A stretch of 64,000 nt of DNA from Caproicibacter sp047777415 (GCA_047777415.1 JBKEEO010000002.1:62001-126000), one strand, 5' to 3'. Shown: positions 24,387 through 33,389, counted from the first letter of the stretch. Notes: generated from the sequence alone by a model not told the origin. Numbers and translations are program-made.

Positions 24387-26297
24387 ATGATACAGGTAAA
24401 CTTAAAAGGCGATATTCGCGAATATGAAAACGGAACGACTGTCGCGGAGATTGCGAAATCGATTGGCGCTAGACTTTATAAAGCCGCGTGCGCCGGAAAA
24501 GTTAACGGGAAAACAGTGGATTTGCGCACGCCGTTGAATGAGGACTGCAGTCTTGAAATTCTGACATTTGATGACGCGGAGGGCAAACAGGCTTTTTGGC
24601 ATACCACTTCTCATATTATGGCACAGGCGGTAAAACACCTGTTTCCGGAAGCAAAGTTTGCCATCGGCCCGGCGATTGAAAACGGCTTTTATTATGATTT
24701 CGATTTGCCTCGCACATTAACGCCCGAGGACCTTACGGCAATTGAAGCTGAAATGAAAAAAATTGTTAAGCAGGATCTTCCTCTGGAAAGATTTGAACTG
24801 GCACCGGACGAGGCAATTGATTTGATGGAAAAGGATCATCAGAGTTATAAAGTAGAGCTGATCAAAGAGCATTCCGGCAAAGGGGAAAACATCAGCTTTT
24901 ACAAGCAGGGTGATTATGTGGATTTGTGCGCCGGGCCGCACCTTATGACCACGGGACAGGTCAAGGCAGTCAAGCTGACCAACTGTACAGGCGCTTATTG
25001 GCGTGCGGATAAAAACAATAAAATGCTGCAAAGAGTTTATGGTATATCCTTCCCGAAAGCTTCTCAACTCGATGCCTACCTTACCATGCTGGAAGAAGCT
25101 AAAAAACGCGACCACCGCAAACTCGGCCGTGATCTTGACCTGTTCGATATCTATGAAGAAGGCCCGGGTTTCCCGTTCTTTCTGCCAAAAGGCATGGTGC
25201 TGCGCAATCTTTTGGAAAACTTTTGGCGTGAAGAGCATGTCAAACACGGTTATGAGGAAATCCGTACGCCAATGATTCTGAACAAGGATTTGTGGCTCCG
25301 TTCCGGGCACTGGGAACACTACAAAGATAATATGTATACAACTAAAATCGATGACGGGGATTACTGCATAAAACCGATGAACTGCCCCGGCGGAATGCTT
25401 GTTTATAAACGCAAACTGCATTCTTACCGCGACCTTCCGGAACGTGTTGCGGAATTGGGTCTTGTTCATAGGCATGAGCTGTCCGGCGCACTGCACGGAC
25501 TGATGCGTGTACGCTGCTTTACCCAGGACGATGCGCACATCTTTATGACTCCGGATCAGATTGAAAGTGAAATCCTCGGGGTAATGGATTTGATTGACAG
25601 TTTCTACAGTGTTTTCGGTTTTGATTACAGTCTGGAACTTTCCACTCGTCCGGAGGATTCCATGGGTACGGATGAGCAGTGGGAAATGGCGACAAACGCT
25701 TTGATTCATGCGCTGAAGGCAAATGGAAAACCCTATGTGATTAACGAGGGCGACGGAGCGTTCTATGGGCCGAAGATTGACTTCCACCTGCGCGATTCCA
25801 TCGGCAGAACATGGCAGTGCGGTACCATTCAGCTTGATTTCCAGATGCCGGAGCGCTTTGATTTGACCTACACCGGAGCAGACGGAGAAAAACATCGTCC
25901 GGTTATGATTCACCGCGTCATTTTCGGCAGTATCGAACGGTTTATCGGTATTTTAACGGAACATTTCGCGGGAGCATTTCCGCTTTGGCTGGCACCGGTA
26001 CAGGTTAAGGTTCTTCCGATTTCGGACAGTGCACACGACTATGCCCGTCAGGTTGCCGACAAGCTGACTGCTGCGGGCCTGCGCATGGAACTGGATACCA
26101 GAAATGAAAAAATCGGTTATAAAATCCGTGAAGCCCAGCTTCAGAAAATCCCATATATGCTTGTTATCGGAGAAAAGGAAGCAGCAAGCGGGGAAGTATC
26201 CGTGCGCAGCCGCAAGGGCGGAGACATGGGCTGCATGAAACTTGAGGACTTCATCAGCAAAGCAATGACTGAAGTAGCTACAAAAGCAAAAGACTGA
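24387..26297 (+). CDS. thrS: threonyl-tRNA synthetase
   Basis: Class II synthetase that charges tRNA-Thr. The TGS domain (residues 1-60), the SAD editing domain with HTTSHIMAQAVK...YCDLCAGPH-like DYVDLCAGPH, class II motif 1 to 3 regions (GMVLRNLLENFWREEH; RHELSGALHGLMRVRCFTQDDAH; MIHRVIFGSIERF) and the anticodon-binding domain are complete. 636 residues from the ATG at 24387 (AAAGGAG upstream). The longer open frame from 24183 runs through the T-box and terminator and is not coding. Confidence 0.97.
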   Translation: MIQVNLKGDIREYENGTTVAEIAKSIGARLYKAACAGKVNGKTVDLRTPLNEDCSLEILTFDDAEGKQAFWHTTSHIMAQAVKHLFPEAKFAIGPAIENGFYYDFDLPRTLTPEDLTAIEAEMKKIVKQDLPLERFELAPDEAIDLMEKDHQSYKVELIKEHSGKGENISFYKQGDYVDLCAGPHLMTTGQVKAVKLTNCTGAYWRADKNNKMLQRVYGISFPKASQLDAYLTMLEEAKKRDHRKLGRDLDLFDIYEEGPGFPFFLPKGMVLRNLLENFWREEHVKHGYEEIRTPMILNKDLWLRSGHWEHYKDNMYTTKIDDGDYCIKPMNCPGGMLVYKRKLHSYRDLPERVAELGLVHRHELSGALHGLMRVRCFTQDDAHIFMTPDQIESEILGVMDLIDSFYSVFGFDYSLELSTRPEDSMGTDEQWEMATNALIHALKANGKPYVINEGDGAFYGPKIDFHLRDSIGRTWQCGTIQLDFQMPERFDLTYTGADGEKHRPVMIHRVIFGSIERFIGILTEHFAGAFPLWLAPVQVKVLPISDSAHDYARQVADKLTAAGLRMELDTRNEKIGYKIREAQLQKIPYMLVIGEKEAASGEVSVRSRKGGDMGCMKLEDFISKAMTEVATKAKD

Positions 26298-26327
26298 TTT
26301 TTACAAGTAAATAATAGTTTAAATTTG

Positions 26328-26366
26328 AGCGGGCTGATTCTCCTCGGAGAGTTGGCCCGCTGTTTC
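26328..26366 (+). terminator. terminator after thrS
   Basis: AGCGGGC (26328-26334) pairs with GCCCGCT (26355-26361); an inner CTCCTCGGAGAG stem strengthens it; T-rich end. Confidence 0.75.
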
Positions 26367-26394
26367 ATTTGTATGGAACTGCAAACATGGAAAC

Positions 26395-26613
26395 TCAATT
26401 TTCTTTTTTCGGTTTGGACTTTATCCATTCAATCAAAAGCCCAATCATAAAGCAAACTGCAAAGGCAACGACAAAGCTCAATAATGCGTGTGCAAAAATA
26501 GAAGGGTAGGTGCTGTTGTAACGCCATGGATGAAGCATACGGGGCAGAATAGTTCCGCCGCACGTTACCCCTAAACCGGTCCCTACTGCGAGGTTGAAAG
26601 CCTTTTTAACCAT
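26395..26613 (-). CDS. small membrane protein, function unknown
   Basis: A 72-residue protein. Residues about 7-25 (LAVGTGLGVTCGGTILPRML) are moderately hydrophobic and 42-63 (ALLSFVVAFAVCFMIGLLIEW) form a clear membrane span; the end is basic (KSKPKKEN). GGGAGGAG lies 8 bases before the ATG, good evidence for translation. I do not recognise the family. It converges on thrS. Confidence 0.6.
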   Translation of the reverse strand: MVKKAFNLAVGTGLGVTCGGTILPRMLHPWRYNSTYPSIFAHALLSFVVAFAVCFMIGLLIEWIKSKPKKEN

Positions 26614-26733
26614 TGTTAACTCCTCCCTTATAACCTGAATATCGGTATTATATCACATTCTTTTGGACAAAACGAATGAGTGCTGTTCAGCGGTCCAAGT
26701 TGAATAGAACTAATAACAATATATAGTTATGTA

Positions 26734-26762
26734 TTGACTATTACATCTATATGTTGTATAAT
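26734..26762 (+). promoter_or_regulatory. promoter of the 26792 gene
   Basis: TTGACT, 17 bases, TATAAT, 29 bases before the start codon. Confidence 0.8.
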
Positions 26763-26791
26763 ACAACCATAAATAAAAGGGAGTGACAGGT

Positions 26792-27061
26792 ATGCAGAAC
26801 AATGTAACGGTGGTTGGCGGTAAGCTGGAAGAGGCTGAAATCAATAACTATATTGCATATGTCAAAAAGAAGAATCCGAACAGGACGATAAAATCCCTGC
26901 GGATTGAGCCTGACGGCGAGTATGTCAACCTGTCCTATGAACTGGAACCGGTTCCGTTTGAACGAATTCGCAGAATCACGGGATATCTGGTTGGCACCAT
27001 GGATCGCTGGAATAATGCCAAACGCGCTGAAGAGCGCGACCGCGTAAAACACGGAATTTAA
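26792..27061 (+). CDS. stand-alone protein resembling the C-terminal end of anaerobic ribonucleotide reductase
   Basis: An 89-residue protein. Its C-terminal half, FERIRRITGYLVGTMDRWN and KRAEERDRVKH, matches the pattern that surrounds the glycyl-radical end of NrdD (RRITGYLVG...DRWN...K..E..DR). The radical-site glycine motif and the zinc cysteines of full NrdD are absent. Relatives of this size occur in Clostridia, commonly annotated only as reductase-like. The role is unknown; it might bind the reductase or its activase, which is inference. GGGAGTG lies 9 bases before the ATG at 26792. Confidence 0.65.
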   Translation: MQNNVTVVGGKLEEAEINNYIAYVKKKNPNRTIKSLRIEPDGEYVNLSYELEPVPFERIRRITGYLVGTMDRWNNAKRAEERDRVKHGI

Positions 27062-27118
27062 AATTTTTGGTTTTTCTTTGAAGAAAGGGATATGCTAATT
27101 TGCGGGGTGATATTGGTT

Positions 27119-27262
27119 ATGACAGAAATTGATCCCAAAGTAAAGGGCAGATTTCTTTCTCTCTCAAAGGATTTACAAGATGAAATTATGAAACGGGATG
27201 TCAAAATTCACAGTCTGCAGGACTTAATTCAGTGTTTGGAAACAATCGTTCTGGAAGACTGA
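27119..27262 (+). CDS. small acidic helical protein
   Basis: A 47-residue protein (MTEIDPKVKGRFLSLSKDLQ at the start) predicted to be helical and charged, with no membrane segment. An ATG 26 bases upstream (27093) has AAGAAAGGGAT before it and would add MLICGVILV; either start is possible. A good terminator follows, which supports a real gene. Function unknown. Confidence 0.55.
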   Translation: MTEIDPKVKGRFLSLSKDLQDEIMKRDVKIHSLQDLIQCLETIVLED

Positions 27263-27269
27263 TGAGGGG

Positions 27270-27302
27270 ACGCCGTCCGTATTTGTGCGGGCGGCGTTTT
27301 TC
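27270..27302 (+). terminator. rho-independent terminator
   Basis: ACGCCGTCCG pairs with CGGGCGGCGT (one wobble), followed by TTTTTC. Confidence 0.85.
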
Positions 27303-27383
27303 TTACATAGAAATTGAATTAGCATATTCCGCATTTTTGCGAAAAATATGGAATGAAATTTTCAATTTTTTTCAAATTTATGA

Positions 27384-27412
27384 TTGAAACTTTTATGGTT
27401 GGTCCATACTAT
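27384..27412 (+). promoter_or_regulatory. candidate promoter of the UppS-like gene
   Basis: TTGAAA, 17 bases, TACTAT, about 85 bases before the start codon. Confidence 0.5.
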
Positions 27413-27496
27413 GAGAGGAAGGATTGATTATCTTTTCCAGCTATTGCAAAAATTTTAATGCAATGCTTGCTGTATGAAAGTTCAATAAGGATGGTT

Positions 27497-28129
27497 ATGG
27501 AACAGTTTAAAAGGATACCTGCGCATATTGGCATTATACCGGATGGAAACAGAAGATGGGCCGTGCAAAACGGATTTCATAAGGAAGACGGGTATCAATA
27601 TGGAATTGAACCGGGATTTCAACTGTATCAAATGATGTTGGAATATGGCATTAAAGAAGCAACTTTCTACGGGTTTACAAAAGACAATAATAAAAGAGCG
27701 AAAAAACAGCGCGATGCTTTTACAAAAGCCTGCGTGGACGCAGTTCAACGGCTCAGCGGACAGGATGCCAATTTATTCGTAGTTGGGAATACGGAGTCAC
27801 CTGCTTTTCCCGAGGAATTGAAAAAATATGCCAATCAACGTGTTTGCTTTGGCAAGGGAAAAATCAACTTAAATTTTTTGGTCAATTACGACTGGGAATG
27901 GGATTTAAATGGCCTTGCAGAAGATGGGGAAATCAAATCATCCGCTATTTCAAGAATTGATTTGATTATCCGCTGGGGCGGCAGAAGGCGCCTGAGCGGC
28001 TTTTTGCCGGCACAATCTGTTTATGCTGATTTTTATGTTCTTAACGATTTCTGGCCGGATTTTAAACCGTCGCATTTTTTGGAAGCCTTAAGATGGTATC
28101 AAAACTGCGATGTAACACTCGGCGGTTAA
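27497..28129 (+). CDS. divergent cis-prenyltransferase (undecaprenyl-diphosphate synthase family)
   Basis: Cis-prenyltransferases add isopentenyl units to make polyprenyl carriers. This 210-residue protein keeps IPDGNRRWA near residue 15 (family: MDGNGRWA), YGFTKDNNKR (family: FSTENW-type region) and DLIIRWGGRRRLSGFLPAQ (family: DLxIRTSGExRLSNFLLWQ). The GH pair after the first motif is DGYQYG here and TSGE is WGGR, so several substrate-binding residues differ. It may use another substrate or have lost activity. Start at 27497 with AAGGAT 7 bases upstream. Confidence 0.72.
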   Translation: MEQFKRIPAHIGIIPDGNRRWAVQNGFHKEDGYQYGIEPGFQLYQMMLEYGIKEATFYGFTKDNNKRAKKQRDAFTKACVDAVQRLSGQDANLFVVGNTESPAFPEELKKYANQRVCFGKGKINLNFLVNYDWEWDLNGLAEDGEIKSSAISRIDLIIRWGGRRRLSGFLPAQSVYADFYVLNDFWPDFKPSHFLEALRWYQNCDVTLGG

Positions 28130-28201
28130 TTTTCTTTGTTCATAATAAATTCATATTTATATGATAAAATATAAAAAATTATGACAAATAGGAGGTTGCA
28201 A

Positions 28202-28354
28202 ATGGATACGAATGCGAAAGTTGCAATGCAAAGCAAGTTAAGGGTATTTCTGGCTTATTACCGTTTGGCAGAAAAGCAGCACGATCAGAAGCGCAAGGAA
28301 AAACTGGAACCATATATTGAAAACCTCCGGGAAGAATTAAAGCATGTGGAATGA
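28202..28354 (+). CDS. small charged helical protein
   Basis: A 50-residue protein preceded by AGGAGG at ideal spacing. It is rich in Lys and Glu, with a heptad-like run RLAEKQHDQKRKEKLE and no membrane segment. I do not recognise it. A terminator follows at 28373. Confidence 0.55.
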   Translation: MDTNAKVAMQSKLRVFLAYYRLAEKQHDQKRKEKLEPYIENLREELKHVE

Positions 28355-28372
28355 CAAAACTAAACGAATCAA

Positions 28373-28405
28373 CGCAGTTTGGATGATGAACCGGACTGCG
28401 CTTTT
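28373..28405 (+). terminator. terminator after the 28202 gene
   Basis: CGCAGT...ACTGCG with CTTTTC after it; loop of about 16 bases that can extend the stem (TTGG/CCGG). Confidence 0.6.
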
Positions 28406-28489
28406 CTTATGCTAAAAAATCCTATTTATAGCAAGTGCATGCCGTTCCGATAACTAAGGACGGAAGAACTCATTGCACAAAGCAAAAGA

Positions 28490-28529
28490 AAAAGACAGCC
28501 ACTGATTTTTCAATCGGCGGCTGTCTTTT
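28490..28529. terminator. terminator of the ABC exporter operon (bidirectional)
   Basis: AAAAGACAGCC pairs with GGCTGTCTTTT. Lies 24 bp past the stop codon of the 28553 gene. Confidence 0.8.
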
Positions 28530-28552
28530 CTGTTTCCATAACGAACGATAGC

Positions 28553-30838
28553 TTAATCTAGATTTGCACCGGCGAACTGACTGTTATATAGGTCTGCATA
28601 AAAACCGTTTTTTGCCATCAGCTCCTCATGATTACCGGTTTCGATGATGGAACCATGGTTCATGACAAGAATCAGGTGCGCATCCCGAATGGTGGACAAG
28701 CGGTGCGCGATGACAAAATTGGTTCTGCCGTGCATGAGAACGTTCATGGCTTTTTGAATTAAAAGCTCGGTACGCGTGTCAACGCTGCTGGTTGCTTCAT
28801 CAAGAATCAAAACGGCCGGGTCGGCAAGAATGGCGCGCGCAATGGTGATAAGCTGCTTTTGCCCTTGGGAGATGTTGGAGGCTTCCTCATTTAACACGGT
28901 CTGATAGCCGTCCGGAAGGGAGCGGATAAAGTGATCCGCGTGAGCGGCTTTCGCCGCCGCCACAACCTGCTCGTGCGTCGCATTTTCTTTTGCATAGGCA
29001 ATGTTTTCTTCAATCGTTCCGTTAAAGAGCCAGGTGTCTTGCAGCACCATGCCAAACATGGTCCTTAGGTTTCCGCGTGCAATTTTCCGAATATCCACTC
29101 CATCAAATGTAATGGTACCTTGATTGATTTCATAAAAGCGCATCAGAAGATTGACAAGCGTGGTTTTTCCTGCGCCGGTTGGGCCGACGATTGCGACGGT
29201 TTCGCCCGGTTTAAAATCCAGGTTTAGGTTTTCCATCAGCGGAACGGATTCCTTATAGCGGAATGCCACGTGATCGAAACGTATATTGCCCTTTGGCTGC
29301 TCAATGGTGATGGCATCCTCCGCGTCGGGAATTTCCTCTTCTTCATCGAGAACCTCAAAGACGCGTTCTGCGCAGGCAACGGTGGATTGAATGATGTTCG
29401 CAATATTGGCGGTTTGGATAATCGGCATGGAAAAAGAGCGGGAATACTGGATAAACGCTGTAATATCGCCGATATTCAGCATTCTTTTGGTAACGAAAAT
29501 TCCGCCGACTACCGAGATGAGCACATAACCGATGTTGCTTACAAAGTTCATCAGCGGATACATGATGCCGCTCATAAACTGTGCTTTCCATCCGGCGTTA
29601 TACAAATCATCGTTGATATTCTCAAATGTTTCGATGGAGTCTTTTTCATGGCCGAATGCCTTGACAATGACATGACCGGTAAACATTTCTTCGGTATGAC
29701 CGCTTAAAGCGCCGAGGTGCTTTTGCTGTGCTTTGTAGTACTTTTGGGAGTGGGTTGCAATGAGCATCGTGACCCCGATGTAAAGAGGCAGGGTGCATAA
29801 CACAATCAGCGTCAAAATCGGGCTGTAAAGCAGCATCATGATGATATAACCGATGATTTGACAGACGGATTGAATTAGCTGTGTCAGGCTCTGCTGAAGA
29901 GTGCCGGATATGGTGTCGATGTCGTTGGTCATGCGGCTGAGAACATCGCCGGTGGTGTGGTCGTCGTAGTATTTGAGCGGCAGGCGTGTCAGCTTTTCAT
30001 TCAGGTCTTTTCTCAAGCTGTAAACCGTTTCCTGCGCCACACTGGACATCACATACTGCATGAGGAACGAAAACAGGGAACTGAGCAGATAGATAAACAA
30101 AAGGAAAAGAAGAGTTTTTAAAATGGCGTCAAACGGAATGGCACCGTTGGTTTCTCGGATTTTGACCAGGTATTCCTGCAAATCGTCGTCGCTGATTTGG
30201 TATGATGGATTATCGCTGTCTGTTTGGGGCATTTCTTTTGCCAAAGCGGCAAACTGCTCCACCGCGTTTGCCTTTTCATCCGCTTCGGAGATATCGCTCA
30301 CGCGGGGAAGGCTGACAATTTCCCGCATGGCTTCCAGCTGCTCCTGCGAAATGGATTTTGCAAGATTTTCATCAAATGCTTTGTCTGCGGCGGCTGCGGC
30401 CTGCTGCTCTGCCGCAGCAATTTGCTCCTGAGAGGCACCTTGTTGTTCCATTGCCGCCCGTGCGGCAGCTTTTGCCTGTTCCTGAGCCTCTGCGCGTGCA
30501 GAATCAATCTGTTCCAGTTGGGTTTTGAGCATTGGGGTTATGGAATCCTGTGCTTCGGTGACACCGGACACAATGCGTTTTGCGATGAAACCATCCGTCA
30601 GCTGGTTAATCGCATCACCGCTGATTCGCGGTGCAAAAACGGTAAATGCGGTGGCGAAAATGGCAAAGAGGAATACGGCGGTCAGTTTCCAAAGCTGCGG
30701 TTTTAGGTACCCCGCCAGGCGTTTGAGCGTTCCCTTAAAATCTTTGGCTTTTTCCACCGGTCTGCCGATGGCGCCTCCCGGGTCTCCGTGCGGTCCGCCG
30801 CCGGGCCTGGCGGTTGATGTCCGTTTGTTTTCACTCAT
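28553..30838 (-). CDS. ABC exporter half-transporter with large extracytoplasmic insert
   Basis: Type IV ABC half-transporter: an N-terminal six-helix membrane domain and a C-terminal ATPase with GPTGAGKTTLVNLL (Walker A), NISQGQKQL (signature) and AVLILDEATSSVD (Walker B), followed by the H-loop IAHRLST. The closest groups are multidrug or lipid exporters of the YheI/YheH or MdlA/MdlB type. At 761 residues it is about 150 longer than usual: residues about 95-240, between helices 1 and 2, form an Ala/Glu/Gln-rich coiled-coil-like insert (QIDSARAEAQEQAKAAARAA). It also has a glycine/proline-rich N-terminal extension. Its ATG overlaps the stop of the partner (ATGA). Confidence 0.88.
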   Translation of the reverse strand: MSENKRTSTARPGGGPHGDPGGAIGRPVEKAKDFKGTLKRLAGYLKPQLWKLTAVFLFAIFATAFTVFAPRISGDAINQLTDGFIAKRIVSGVTEAQDSITPMLKTQLEQIDSARAEAQEQAKAAARAAMEQQGASQEQIAAAEQQAAAAADKAFDENLAKSISQEQLEAMREIVSLPRVSDISEADEKANAVEQFAALAKEMPQTDSDNPSYQISDDDLQEYLVKIRETNGAIPFDAILKTLLFLLFIYLLSSLFSFLMQYVMSSVAQETVYSLRKDLNEKLTRLPLKYYDDHTTGDVLSRMTNDIDTISGTLQQSLTQLIQSVCQIIGYIIMMLLYSPILTLIVLCTLPLYIGVTMLIATHSQKYYKAQQKHLGALSGHTEEMFTGHVIVKAFGHEKDSIETFENINDDLYNAGWKAQFMSGIMYPLMNFVSNIGYVLISVVGGIFVTKRMLNIGDITAFIQYSRSFSMPIIQTANIANIIQSTVACAERVFEVLDEEEEIPDAEDAITIEQPKGNIRFDHVAFRYKESVPLMENLNLDFKPGETVAIVGPTGAGKTTLVNLLMRFYEINQGTITFDGVDIRKIARGNLRTMFGMVLQDTWLFNGTIEENIAYAKENATHEQVVAAAKAAHADHFIRSLPDGYQTVLNEEASNISQGQKQLITIARAILADPAVLILDEATSSVDTRTELLIQKAMNVLMHGRTNFVIAHRLSTIRDAHLILVMNHGSIIETGNHEELMAKNGFYADLYNSQFAGANLD

Positions 30839-32562
30839 GCCAATTCCTCCTCGGAAAGCTGCGAAGCTACGATTTCACGGTAGACGCTGCAATTTTTTAG
30901 AAGTTCCTTGTGCGTGCCGATTCCGGCAACCGCACCTTCGTCCAGCACAATAATCCGATCGGCGTCCATGACGGTGCCAACGCGCTGTGCCACGATGATG
31001 ACAGTGGAATTTTGCGTGTCTTTTTTCAGTGCCGCGCGAAGTTTTGCATCCGTTTTAAAATCAAGCGCGGAAAAACTGTCGTCAAACACATAGATTTCAG
31101 GCCGCCTAACTAGGGCCCGTGCGATGGAGAGACGCTGCTTTTGTCCGCCGGAAAGGTTTTGTCCGCCTTCGGCAAGCAGGGAGTCGTATCCATCGGGCAT
31201 TTGGGAAATGAACTCCGAGGCCTGTGCAACTTCAGCGGCATGGCGGATATCGTCATCCGTTGCGTCCTCTTTTCCGTACAGCAGGTTTTCTTTGATAGTT
31301 CCCGTGAACAGTCGGGCTTTCTGCGGAACAAAGCCGATTTTTTGTCTGAGTTCTTCCTGTTTCATAGACTTGACATCTACGCCGTCAACAAGTATCCTGC
31401 CTTCCTCCACGTCATAAAAACGCTCAATCAGATTGACAAGCGTCGTTTTGCCGCTGCCTGTTCCCCCGATGACAGCAGTGGTTTCTCCAGGCTTTACGGA
31501 AAATGAGATATTGCGAAGAGCGGGCTGCTCCGCCCCCGGGTAGCGAAAGGTGACGTTCCGAAATTCCACATATCCCTTTTCTTGTTTTGCGGGCTGCGGT
31601 GCGGGAGGGTCGATGATTTCGGGCTCTGTTTCCAGCACTGCGTTGATGCGGTCCGCGGCGGCCTGCGCACGCGGAATCATAATGAACATCATGACAAACA
31701 TGAGCAGGGAGAACATAATCTGCATGGCGTACTGGATAAAAGCCATCAGCGCCCCGATATTCATTTTCCCGGTGTCAATCCGCTTGCTGCCAAACCAGAT
31801 GACGCAGACGGTCACCAGGTTCATAATCAGCATCATCATCGGCATGAGAAACGCCATAATGCGGTTGACGTGGATGTAGTTGTTGGTTAGGTCTAGATTG
31901 GCGCCTTCGAATCTTGTTTTTTCATAGTCGGTTTTGTTAAATGCGCGGATGACGCGTATGCCGGTCAGATTTTCACGCAGAATCAGATTGAGTTTGTCCA
32001 ATTTGCTTTGTACTTGGCGAAACAGCGGAATGACCTTCGAGGTGACAAGAAAAATGATGATAACCAAAACCGGCAGTGCCACGGCGAGAACCAGCGTTAA
32101 TGTGCTGTCTTGACGATATGCTTGTATGATTCCGCCGACACAGGTCAAAGGGGCACGCACCATCATGTTGATAATCATAATGGTGACGGTTTGAATTTGG
32201 ATAATATCGTTTGTCGTTCTTGTAATCAAGGTGGAAGAGCCAAATTTGTCAAATTCGTGCAATGAGAAATGTTCAACACGGCGAAAGATTTTATTCCTCA
32301 GTATCCGCCCTAATCCGACGGATACCTTTGCGCCGAGAAATCCGGCCGCAACGGCACAGATAACGCCGCCGGCCGCCACCAAAAGCATGAATCCTCCTGT
32401 TTTTAAGATATAGTCGATATCTTCGTTAAGAATTCCGTTGTTTACAATGTCCGACATCAATGTGGGAAGGTATAGGTCGGACATCACCTGAAGAAAAAGG
32501 AACAGCAGAATCGCAGCAATGGAAACTGTGTATGGCTTCAGGTTTCGATAGATTTTCAGCAT
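30835..32562 (-). CDS. ABC exporter half-transporter (partner)
   Basis: A 575-residue half-transporter of normal size: six membrane helices (residues about 15-290), then an ATPase domain with GGTGSGKTTLVNLI, LSGGQKQRLSIARAL and IYVFDDSFSALD. The residue after the Walker B Asp is Asp (FDDSFS) rather than the catalytic Glu, so this site is probably the degenerate one, as is common in heterodimeric exporters such as BmrCD or TM287/288. It is translated together with the 28553 gene (4-bp overlap). Confidence 0.9.
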   Translation of the reverse strand: MLKIYRNLKPYTVSIAAILLFLFLQVMSDLYLPTLMSDIVNNGILNEDIDYILKTGGFMLLVAAGGVICAVAAGFLGAKVSVGLGRILRNKIFRRVEHFSLHEFDKFGSSTLITRTTNDIIQIQTVTIMIINMMVRAPLTCVGGIIQAYRQDSTLTLVLAVALPVLVIIIFLVTSKVIPLFRQVQSKLDKLNLILRENLTGIRVIRAFNKTDYEKTRFEGANLDLTNNYIHVNRIMAFLMPMMMLIMNLVTVCVIWFGSKRIDTGKMNIGALMAFIQYAMQIMFSLLMFVMMFIMIPRAQAAADRINAVLETEPEIIDPPAPQPAKQEKGYVEFRNVTFRYPGAEQPALRNISFSVKPGETTAVIGGTGSGKTTLVNLIERFYDVEEGRILVDGVDVKSMKQEELRQKIGFVPQKARLFTGTIKENLLYGKEDATDDDIRHAAEVAQASEFISQMPDGYDSLLAEGGQNLSGGQKQRLSIARALVRRPEIYVFDDSFSALDFKTDAKLRAALKKDTQNSTVIIVAQRVGTVMDADRIIVLDEGAVAGIGTHKELLKNCSVYREIVASQLSEEELA

Positions 32563-32580
32563 TCAGAAACCTCCTGAAAT

Positions 32581-33072
32581 TTATGGTTTGGACTGTTTGT
32601 TGTCTTGTTCGATTTTTTTGCATTCGTAAGAGTAAACATCGTGGAGCAGTTCGGCCAGGGCAATGCTCTTTTCTGTGCCAAGGTAATTGACCAAGTCTCT
32701 GATATGCGTCATGAACATTTCTTTGTGATGTTGAAGAAACCGTCGGCCTTCTTCCGTTAGGCGTATGTGAATAACCCTGCGATCATTATTATCCGTACTG
32801 CGTTCTACTAAATTCATCTTTTCCAAATGATACACGACGGGCGTAACGGTTGGTGATTTGAGATTCAGATGACGGCTTAGCTCGGAAATGCTGATGCCCT
32901 GAGGATAGGAGGATTCCAGTTGACTCAGTGCAAACAGAATCATCATATCGCTGTGCCTGCATGGAGAGGCTATATGTTTTCCGCGGTACGGCAGGTCACG
33001 CAGACGGCGAAATTTTATGAGCGCATCTAAAAGTTTTTTTGTTGCGTACTCAGTATGTTCATCATTCGGCAT
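32581..33072 (-). CDS. MarR-family transcriptional regulator
   Basis: A 163-residue winged-helix protein. The recognition region GISISELSRHLNLKSPTVTPVVYHLEKM and the wing with DNNDRRVIHIRLTEEG are typical of MarR. It is the first gene of the exporter operon, 18 bp before the 30835 partner, and most likely represses that operon until a ligand binds. Palindromic sites lie in its upstream region (33100-33132). Confidence 0.9.
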   Translation of the reverse strand: MPNDEHTEYATKKLLDALIKFRRLRDLPYRGKHIASPCRHSDMMILFALSQLESSYPQGISISELSRHLNLKSPTVTPVVYHLEKMNLVERSTDNNDRRVIHIRLTEEGRRFLQHHKEMFMTHIRDLVNYLGTEKSIALAELLHDVYSYECKKIEQDNKQSKP

Positions 33073-33099
33073 TTTGAAAATTTCCTTTCTTTAGCAATT

Positions 33100-33132
33100 A
33101 ATTAGGAATCCTATTTATTTGGTATCCTAATT
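33100..33132. promoter_or_regulatory. candidate MarR operator
   Basis: AATTAGGA (33100-33107) and TCCTAATT (33125-33132) are perfect inverted arms; a TAGGA-A-TCCTA palindrome overlaps the first arm. The site lies 28-60 bases before the MarR gene. The 317-bp non-coding stretch 33073-33389 holds this operator and the terminator at 33323, and nothing else I can see. Confidence 0.65.
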
Positions 33133-33322
33133 ATATGTTTTGCAGCTGCTTTGGTCAATATTTGATTTGTTATGTTTACCGTCTTTTTTCAACTAGGAAT
33201 TGTATGTTATCACGAAAAAACGGGAGAAAAGAAAATATTGTGCGTCATTTCACACCAATATATATTCTAAAAATTTAAACGCAAGACGATTTTTGCATAT
33301 GCTCCCAACCCGAAAAACAGTA

Positions 33323-33355
33323 AAGACCTCGGTACATATCAGTGTCCGAGGTCTT
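33323..33355 (-). terminator. terminator after the glycosyltransferase pair
   Basis: AAGACCTCGG pairs with CCGAGGTCTT; on the minus strand a T-rich stretch follows. Confidence 0.7.
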
Positions 33356-33389
33356 GGTCAGTTTTCAGCAAAGTGGCGATTTCCTGCCT

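Noticed and set aside
24717..25913. 398-codon minus-strand ORF
   Set aside because: Antisense shadow of thrS, which carries all synthetase motifs; the shadow has no ribosome site or recognisable domain.
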